Assembly (NCBI GenBank): GCA_934717555.1
Contig: CAKUYY010000068.1
Span: 1 to 7,698, forward strand
Direction: 5' to 3'
Length of the DNA: 7,698 bases
Source of the DNA: an uncultured Clostridium sp.
Lineage (GTDB): Bacteria > Bacillota > Clostridia > Oscillospirales > Acutalibacteraceae
Of the stretch, positions 1 to 4,358 are shown piece by piece. Position 1 is the first letter of the stretch. Each line of letters starts with the position of its first letter. The position numbers and the translations under genes are program-made. The notes under the pieces were generated by a model. The model saw nothing but the letters and a program-made list of their open reading frames with translations, was not told the origin of the DNA and did not search any database.

Positions 1-76
1 GCCTTTAGGCGCTGCTGGTATTATGCCCTTATAGGGCTTATCATTCATACCACGTCCTTTGGGCGTGGTTTTGATT
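1..76 (+). mobile_element. Right-end fragment of an IS200-type insertion sequence
   Basis: This non-coding stretch reads as the tail downstream of an IS200-type tnpA. It holds two hairpins: GCCCT/AGGGC around a 3-nt loop (25-37), and a 19-nt imperfect hairpin CCACGTCC-TTT-GGGCGTGG (50-68). The second has the same length and the same CCAC...GTGG outer arms as the hairpin at 7084-7102 near the other end of the element, as expected for the subterminal palindromes recognised by IS200/IS605 TnpA. The first 20 bases complete a hairpin begun by the last 8 bases of the window. The exact right cleavage site cannot be fixed here; it should lie shortly after 68. No coding sequence is present in this piece. 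Confidence 0.72.
50..68. repeat. IS200 right-end subterminal hairpin
   Basis: CCACGTCC and GGGCGTGG pair across a TTT loop with one G-T wobble. In IS200/IS605 elements such subterminal imperfect palindromes are bound by the TnpA dimer as single-stranded DNA. The role here is inferred from its place near the element's end and its similarity to the left-end hairpin at 7084-7102. Confidence 0.6.
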
Positions 77-129
77 GCCTATAAAATTATTCTACTTCTT
101 TTTATCAGAGAGAGAAAAGGATTGTCAGG

Positions 130-246
130 ATGACAAAAAGAAGGCGTTGCCGTGGATCATTAGAGAGGAAAGAGGTAGATGTCAAAGTGATGGCGAAAAT
201 AGTTGAGGTTCTATTGGAATATCAGCTACAGGATAAAACAATATGA
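130..246 (+). CDS. Small hypothetical protein, 38 aa (doubtful)
   Basis: This is an ATG-started ORF of 38 codons ending in TGA. A plausible ribosome binding site, AGAAAAGG, ends 9 bases before the start. The product begins with a very basic stretch (MTKRRRCRG), and the rest is charged and probably helical (EVDVKVMAKIVEVLLEYQLQ). I do not recognise the family. The stop codon lies inside the left arm of the hairpin at 241-281, a usual gene-end arrangement. It sits between the IS tail and the convergent patatin-like gene, and no clear promoter was seen, so transcription might come from the IS side. It could be a chance ORF or the remnant of a gene cut by the IS insertion. Confidence 0.3.
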   Translation: MTKRRRCRGSLERKEVDVKVMAKIVEVLLEYQLQDKTI

Positions 247-281
247 TACTTTCTTCTTTCCAAAAGGAGAAAGTATCATAT
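241..281 (-). terminator. Near-perfect 41-nt hairpin, probable terminator of the patatin-like gene
   Basis: Bases 241-254 and 268-281 are perfect 14-nt inverted repeats. Pairing continues inward through one G-T wobble and four Watson-Crick pairs to a 3-nt loop, giving a 19-bp stem. On the minus strand the stem is followed by TGTTTTAT, a modest U-tract, and it begins 24 bases past the stop of the patatin-like gene. On the plus strand it closes the small ORF, but the following sequence is not U-rich, so termination in that direction would be weaker. Confidence 0.65.
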
Positions 282-305
282 TGTCTCTTTGGGTCTGGTC
301 ATCCA

Positions 306-1184
306 CTAATTTTTGATTCGCCCAAAGGCCGCTTTTATTGTGGGGATAGCTTCCTGGGCGGCGCGATAACCAGCCTCCATACAGGGAATCATCTGGTCGA
401 AAGTAAGAAGTCCCGCGTCGTCCGGAAGCTGGGGATTCAGGGAAAGGCGTTCGCCCCTGGTGGTACAGTCTTGCAGGCGGGACTGCATAATGGTAAGGGA
501 ATGGGAAGCGATTTCGATGAGATCCCTTTTCTTGGGGGGCTGGTATGGAGAGGAAAGGTCAATGGCTAAAACTTGGGGAACGCCAGAGGCCATCAGCAGA
601 TTGACAGGCAGATTATCAGAGATTCCCCCATCCACTAGATACTGGTTTCCCATAGGTTTCGGTTGAAAAACCACGGGATAAGCGGAAGTGGCCCGCATGG
701 CCTCATAAAGAAGTGCTTCCCTGTTCCACTGGACGTCTGCCAAATGTAAAAGCGAGGAACGGGTATGTACATAAGCTATGGTATGACCGGTATTTAAATC
801 TACGGCGGGGATTACGGTAGGAATCCGGCAATCACACATCCTCTTTTCCCCGACCAGCTGATGAAAATACCGTTCCAGCCGGTTTCCCTTGATCAAACCG
901 GAAAGTCCGGCGGTACAGCCCAGGCAGAGCAGGGAGCAGACGGCTTTCAAAAGACCGGAATAGTTGGGGTCCATCAGGCGGCGCCAGTGCTTGGAAAGAT
1001 CCCGCACGATTTCCCCCATTTGTTTCGCTGAGTAACCGGCGGCGTATAAGCCGGCTACAATCCCTCCAGCGCTGGTCCCTGCGATATAAGAGGGGCATAA
1101 ACCATGTTCCTCCAAAGCCAGCAGAACTCCAACATGGGCGGCACCCCTGGTGCCGCCTCCTGCCAAAGCGATTCCATATTTCAT
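306..1184 (-). CDS. Patatin-like phospholipase family protein (RssA/YlbK-like)
   Basis: The 292-aa product is a predicted serine acyl hydrolase with the Ser-Asp dyad of the patatin fold. Visible motifs are the glycine-rich oxyanion-hole loop GGGTRG (residues 9-14), the nucleophile elbow GTSAG with Ser38, and the DGG motif with Asp185, all in family order and spacing. A hydrophobic Cys/Leu/Gly-rich stretch around residues 76-99 may touch the membrane; there is no signal peptide, so a cytoplasmic or membrane-associated enzyme is likely. The ATG at 1184 is chosen because AAAGGTGG lies 8 bases upstream; a TTG at 1205 would add seven residues but covers that site. The gene is single, divergent from putP, and ends before the hairpin at 241-281. 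Substrate is unknown: family members act on phospholipids or other acyl esters. Confidence 0.9.
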   Translation of the reverse strand: MKYGIALAGGGTRGAAHVGVLLALEEHGLCPSYIAGTSAGGIVAGLYAAGYSAKQMGEIVRDLSKHWRRLMDPNYSGLLKAVCSLLCLGCTAGLSGLIKGNRLERYFHQLVGEKRMCDCRIPTVIPAVDLNTGHTIAYVHTRSSLLHLADVQWNREALLYEAMRATSAYPVVFQPKPMGNQYLVDGGISDNLPVNLLMASGVPQVLAIDLSSPYQPPKKRDLIEIASHSLTIMQSRLQDCTTRGERLSLNPQLPDDAGLLTFDQMIPCMEAGYRAAQEAIPTIKAAFGRIKN

Positions 1185-1192
1185 TCCAGTAT

Positions 1193-1200
1193 CCACCTTT
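1193..1200 (-). promoter_or_regulatory. Ribosome binding site that sets the patatin-like gene start
   Basis: AAAGGTGG on the minus strand is 8 bases from the ATG at 1184. It falls inside the coding region of the longer TTG-started version, so it supports the shorter protein. Confidence 0.7.
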
Positions 1201-1210
1201 CCCAATTTTC

Positions 1211-1241
1211 GTTTCCTGTATATCAGGATATGAGAGGAAAC
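1211..1241. repeat. Imperfect dyad in the patatin/putP intergenic region
   Basis: GTTTCCT (1211-1217) and AGGAAAC (1235-1241) are perfect inverted 7-mers, and an inner ATAT/ATAT pair lies between them. The dyad is 27 bases upstream of the patatin-like ATG, so it could be an operator or a 5' leader hairpin of that gene. No function can be assigned from sequence. The rest of the 1185-1439 region holds the putP promoter and nothing else I can name. Confidence 0.4.
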
Positions 1242-1357
1242 AAAATCTTATGGCGCTAAAAGGAATAAATTTTTTGCTATTCATACGGGACCCTTGTAAA
1301 AACAATGGATTTGTTTAAGAAAAGGGGCAGAAAAGTGGAAAAATTGTGAATAAATAC

Positions 1358-1386
1358 TTGCGTATCTTTTGGATTCCTCGTATAAT
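1358..1386 (+). promoter_or_regulatory. putP promoter (sigma-A type)
   Basis: TTGCGT (1358-1363) and a perfect TATAAT (1381-1386) are separated by 17 bases. Transcription should start near 1393, giving a leader of about 47 nt before the GTG at 1440. The -35 box matches the consensus mainly in TTG; the -10 box is ideal. Confidence 0.78.
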
Positions 1387-1439
1387 GAGAAAATAGTAAT
1401 TCATATATTATTAATATTTGAGGAAGAGGAAGTGGATTT

Positions 1440-3008
1440 GTGAGTTCAGATCAGAAATGGATCTTAGCGGCCTTTGTTTTTTATCTGGCCGTTATGTTGT
1501 TGATTGGAGTTTTATACTTCAAGAGGACAAAAAATACGGAAGATTATTTTTTAGGCGGACGAAGTTTAGGCGGATGGGTAGCCGCGCTGTCGGCACAGGC
1601 TTCGGATATGAGCGGATGGCTGCTCATGGGTTTGCCCGGCGCGATCTATGCGGCAGGTACTGGGCAGATATGGATTGCAGTGGGATTGGCTACGGGCACG
1701 TTGCTCAACTGGATACTGGTATCCTCCCGGTTGCGGAGATATACTGTAAAGGCGGGCAACTCATTAACACTGCCGGCTTATTTTGAAAATCGTTTCCGCG
1801 ATAAAACGAAGATCCTGCGGGTAGCGTCTTCTCTGTTTATTATGGTCTTTTTCCTGGTATATACAGCGTCCGGGTTCTCTGCCAGCGCGAAGCTGTTTTC
1901 CTCTGTTTTTCACATTGATTACACTGTGGCTCTGGCTATTGGCGTATTTGTTATTTTAGCATACACTTTCCTGGGCGGCTTTATGGCGGTTTGTGTCACC
2001 GATTTTGTTCAGGGATTGCTGATGCTGCTGGCGCTTTTGTTTGTGCCGGCCATTGCCCTCGGCGTAATAGGCGGCTGGGATAATATGGCAAATATCCTGA
2101 CGGATAACGGCGTAAACGTAAGTGCTTTCCTCAATCCTATGGTGGATCAGAAAGGTAGCATTAGCCCCATTAATATCATCTCTCAGCTAGGCTGGGCGTT
2201 GGGTTATTTTGGTATGCCCCACATCTTGGTGCGCTTTATGGCCATCCGTTCCCATAGCGAAGTGAAGAAATCCCGTGTTATCGCGATGGTATGGGTAGCG
2301 ATATCCTTGGGCGCAGCCTGTATGGTGGGCGTCATTGGACGCGCTTATCTGGCGCCTGCATTGTTAGAAGGTGCGGATACGGAAAATGTATTTATCCAGA
2401 TGATTTTAAAATTATTTACCTCTGATATTGCCATTCCTTTTATAGGGGGAATTTTCCTCTGCGGCATTTTGGCTGCGATTATGTCTACTGCGGATTCCCA
2501 GCTGCTGGTGACAGCTTCCTCCATTTCCGAGGATATTTATAAAGGGGTAATCGCGAAAAAGGCCTCGGAAAAGAGCTGTTTGCTGGTCAGCCGTATCACG
2601 GTAGCGGTAGTGGCTGTGGTGGCCTTTATTATTGCTCTAGATCCCAAAAGTAGTGTTATGGGGCTGGTTTCCAATGCGTGGGCTGGATTTGGAGCGGCAT
2701 TTGGTCCGGTAGTCATTTTGTCCCTGTTCTGGAGAAGGAGCAATGGCACGGGCGCTATTGCTGGTATGATTAGCGGTGGATTAACCGTGATCGTCTGGGA
2801 TTATCTGCCTTTGGTGCAGGGGCAGACATTGGGTACGGCGACAGGCTTATATTCTTTGGTAGTGGGATTTGCCATAGGATTGCTTGTCATGATTGTGGTA
2901 AGCCTTGCTACACAAAAACCCTCCGACGAGATTTTAAAAGAATTTGATGAAGTAAAGAAAATGAAGACATTGGGAGACGAGGAGACTGTTTCCGCCAAAG
3001 CTGAATAG
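1440..3008 (+). CDS. putP: Sodium/proline symporter PutP
   Basis: This is a 522-aa member of the solute:sodium symporter family (SSS), an inner-membrane LeuT-fold carrier that couples Na+ entry to L-proline uptake. It has about 13 hydrophobic segments. The signature SAQASDMSGW (residues 51-60) carries Ala54, Asp56, Met57 and Ser58, which line up one residue on from the E. coli PutP ion-site residues Ala53-Ser57. The IMSTADSQLL segment holds Ser349 and Thr350, equivalent to the E. coli Na2-site Ser340/Thr341. The charged C-terminal tail (about 490-522) is cytoplasmic. It is slightly longer than the 502-aa E. coli protein. The start is GTG, with GAGGAAGAGGA ending 9 bases upstream. The gene is single, with its own promoter (1358-1386) and terminator (3085-3131). 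Another SSS substrate is possible, but the SAQASDMSGW block strongly favours proline. Confidence 0.94.
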   Translation: MSSDQKWILAAFVFYLAVMLLIGVLYFKRTKNTEDYFLGGRSLGGWVAALSAQASDMSGWLLMGLPGAIYAAGTGQIWIAVGLATGTLLNWILVSSRLRRYTVKAGNSLTLPAYFENRFRDKTKILRVASSLFIMVFFLVYTASGFSASAKLFSSVFHIDYTVALAIGVFVILAYTFLGGFMAVCVTDFVQGLLMLLALLFVPAIALGVIGGWDNMANILTDNGVNVSAFLNPMVDQKGSISPINIISQLGWALGYFGMPHILVRFMAIRSHSEVKKSRVIAMVWVAISLGAACMVGVIGRAYLAPALLEGADTENVFIQMILKLFTSDIAIPFIGGIFLCGILAAIMSTADSQLLVTASSISEDIYKGVIAKKASEKSCLLVSRITVAVVAVVAFIIALDPKSSVMGLVSNAWAGFGAAFGPVVILSLFWRRSNGTGAIAGMISGGLTVIVWDYLPLVQGQTLGTATGLYSLVVGFAIGLLVMIVVSLATQKPSDEILKEFDEVKKMKTLGDEETVSAKAE

Positions 3009-3084
3009 GTATTTATGCAAGAAAGGCAATTGCAAAAACACTTGTCGTACTCAATTACATAAACTGACAGCGCTAAAAAAGAGA

Positions 3085-3131
3085 GAAAGCGCCCCGCGAG
3101 GAAAACCCTTGATCCTTGCGGGGCGCTTTTT
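3085..3131 (+). terminator. Bidirectional intrinsic terminator between putP and the lipoprotein gene
   Basis: AAAGCGCCCCGC (3086-3097) and GCGGGGCGCTTT (3118-3129) form a perfect 12-bp GC-rich stem, extended inward by AGGA/TCCT pairing. It is followed by TTTTT (3127-3131) for putP. On the minus strand the stem runs into CTTTCTCTCTTTTTT, so it can also stop transcription of the convergent peptidase gene, whose stop codon is 43 bases away. Otherwise 3009-3173 holds nothing recognisable. Confidence 0.9.
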
Positions 3132-3173
3132 ATCTCTTACAATCTGATTTTATGGATAGGCCTCGTTAAGTTT

Positions 3174-4049
3174 TTAAGAATGGGGAAGGAGGGAGGAATC
3201 TTCCAGAATAACCACAGCTTGCTGTCCTCTTTGCTCATAGACGGATTCAAAACGTTCCTTACTGGCGGTGATCACTCCGGAAATAGGATCGTTAATAGTA
3301 ACAGAGGAATCGTCCACTCCTATCAAGACCCCGCAGTGATCCATTTTTGACCATTCTAGGTATTCGCCGGTTTCTTCCACATACCATCCGCCGGCGATAG
3401 GGCGGTCTACCATGTCGATAGTAATCCATACAACAACCGGGATATCCTGGAAGATGAGCGAGTAAAGATCTTCCGGATTGGTTCCTGTCACATCAAAGGC
3501 ATGCCAGGAGCTGCCAGCATCCTCCAAAAATCCATTGGCAGCCGTGGCAATGGCCGGGGCACCACACACATAACCGCTGGAACGGAAAGGATTTCCCGCG
3601 AACACTTGCCGGAAATCAGGGCCATAACGCTTATCCCCTACGTAATACCAATTGCTGGATTTTGGTAGGTAATCTTCCGCCATAACGGTTTTGGAAACGT
3701 CAAACCCTTGATACTGCATCGCCATGGTCAAGGCGGTAATCTCGCATCCAGTGGGAAGCTCCGGGGTTTGGTAAATGGTTTCCATATCCATCACATAACT
3801 GTCTAGGTTGGCTGAGGGTTCGTTTTCTTCAGAAGAAGTCTCTTCTTCTGGAACAATGGAAGAAACATCATCCCAAGATTTCGTACTTGAGTCGGGGATT
3901 GATTCGATGTTAGAAACACTGCTTTCTGCTTTACTTTCATTCTGTGCCATCACAGGAGTGGAAGGAGACTGACAGGCAGTCAGCAGAGAAAGGCATAGCA
4001 AGCACGTCAAAGACGCTAGTTTGCCATGACGGGGAAAGGGGTAGGGCAT
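3174..4049 (-). CDS. Secreted lipoprotein with C39-like cysteine peptidase domain
   Basis: The 291-aa protein starts with a type II signal peptide: basic PRHGK, a Leu-rich core, then the lipobox LLTAC with the lipidated Cys26. A Ser/Glu-rich linker (about 27-90) follows, like a cell-wall spacer. The C-terminal domain (about 92-291) resembles the Peptidase_C39_2 fold: PTGCEITAL with the probable nucleophile Cys102, DHCGVLIGV with His238, and INDP with Asp254. It should sit on the outer face of the membrane. The substrate is unknown; relatives in Firmicutes are mostly uncharacterised, and unlike ABC-fused C39 bacteriocin processors it has no transporter domain. The ATG at 4049 has AAAAGGAGG 9 bases upstream. 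An upstream in-frame ATG at 4118 is only about 9 bases from the predicted transcript start and would spoil the signal peptide. The gene is monocistronic. Confidence 0.87.
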   Translation of the reverse strand: MPYPFPRHGKLASLTCLLCLSLLTACQSPSTPVMAQNESKAESSVSNIESIPDSSTKSWDDVSSIVPEEETSSEENEPSANLDSYVMDMETIYQTPELPTGCEITALTMAMQYQGFDVSKTVMAEDYLPKSSNWYYVGDKRYGPDFRQVFAGNPFRSSGYVCGAPAIATAANGFLEDAGSSWHAFDVTGTNPEDLYSLIFQDIPVVVWITIDMVDRPIAGGWYVEETGEYLEWSKMDHCGVLIGVDDSSVTINDPISGVITASKERFESVYEQRGQQAVVILEDSSLLPHS

Positions 4050-4052
4050 TGG

Positions 4053-4067
4053 AAAAGGCCTCCTTTT
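4053..4067 (-). promoter_or_regulatory. Ribosome binding site inside a small palindrome (peptidase lipoprotein gene)
   Basis: On the minus strand AAAAGG-AGG-CCTTTT is a 6-bp inverted repeat around a 3-base loop that contains the whole Shine-Dalgarno sequence AAAAGGAGG. It fixes the start at 4049 and might partly hide the site in the mRNA. Confidence 0.6.
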
Positions 4068-4095
4068 ATGAAGAAAAATTTTTATCACTTTAGAG

Positions 4096-4114
4096 ATTTT
4101 CTTTGTAAGAAAAT
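4096..4114 (-). repeat. Leader hairpin of the peptidase lipoprotein mRNA
   Basis: ATTTTCTT and AAGAAAAT form a perfect 8-bp stem with a 3-base loop. It lies in the predicted leader of about 77 nt, near the 5' end, and could stabilise the transcript. It is AT-rich and therefore weak. Confidence 0.4.
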
Positions 4115-4132
4115 ACATAACTTGACATTTTT

Positions 4133-4160
4133 ATTATACCATGGGCTGTCCGATTTGCAA
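4133..4160 (-). promoter_or_regulatory. Promoter of the peptidase lipoprotein gene
   Basis: On the minus strand TTGCAA (4160-4155) and a perfect TATAAT (4138-4133) are separated by 16 bases. Transcription would begin near 4127. It points away from the valS promoter, whose -35 box begins 68 bases further right. Confidence 0.65.
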
Positions 4161-4228
4161 ACAATGGCTATCAACAAGCAGATTGGTGAAGAAAAAAGGC
4201 AGGTTTTCTGATAAGATAGCCTGAAATA

Positions 4229-4257
4229 TTGACAAACTCTATACCGAATGTGATAAT
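4229..4257 (+). promoter_or_regulatory. valS promoter (sigma-A type)
   Basis: A perfect TTGACA (4229-4234) is followed after 17 bases by GATAAT (4252-4257), with a TG just before the -10 box. The start should be near 4264, leaving a leader of about 95 nt. A 6-bp dyad, TGATAA (4251-4256) and TTATCA (4265-4270), spans the -10 box and start point. Confidence 0.78.
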
Positions 4258-4270
4258 ATAAAAGTTATCA

Positions 4271-4318
4271 TAAGAAAAAAGACAGACAATGGAGAGACTC
4301 CATAAGGTCTTTTCCTTA
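4271..4318 (+). promoter_or_regulatory. Stem-loop in the valS leader
   Basis: Three nested paired blocks are visible: TAAG (4271-4274) with CTTA (4315-4318), AAAAGAC (4277-4283) with GTCTTTT (4307-4313), and ATGGAG (4289-4294) with CTCCAT (4298-4303) around an AGA loop. The leader lacks the T-box sequence (AGGGTGG-ACCGCG type) that precedes many Firmicute valS genes, and it is too short for a full T-box. A different, leader-based control is possible but unproven. Confidence 0.5.
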
Positions 4319-4330
4319 GAGAAGAAAGCA

Positions 4331-4344
4331 GGTCGTCGACGACC
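4331..4344 (+). repeat. Perfect 14-bp palindrome next to the valS ribosome binding site
   Basis: GGTCGTCGACGACC is its own reverse complement. In RNA it can form a 5-bp GC-rich stem with a UCGA loop directly abutting the AGGGAGG ribosome binding site at 4345-4351. In DNA it could be a binding site for a dimeric protein. Confidence 0.55.
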
Positions 4345-4358
4345 AGGGAGGAGCACTG

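Noticed and set aside
1..76. Guide (omega) RNA of an IS605/TnpB-type element in the right-end hairpins
   Set aside because: No tnpB is present in the window and the tnpA-only layout matches IS200; the hairpins are explained as transposase recognition sites.
243..569. Plus-strand 108-codon ORF
   Set aside because: It lies opposite the patatin-like gene, begins inside the 241-281 hairpin and has no family features.
1185..1205. Longer TTG-started form of the patatin-like protein
   Set aside because: The extra seven codons contain the ribosome binding site for the ATG at 1184, and they precede the conserved family N-terminus.
1250..1318. A 22-codon ORF in the patatin/putP intergenic region
   Set aside because: The spacing to the nearest purine-rich stretch is poor, the codon content is unremarkable, and no family is recognised.
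4050..4118. Longer N-terminus of the peptidase lipoprotein from the ATG at 4118
   Set aside because: It would start about 9 bases after the predicted transcription start, has no ribosome binding site, and places 23 extra residues before a normal signal peptide.
4119..4358. T-box riboswitch upstream of valS
   Set aside because: The conserved T-box sequence and a terminator/antiterminator pair were not found, and the leader is too short.
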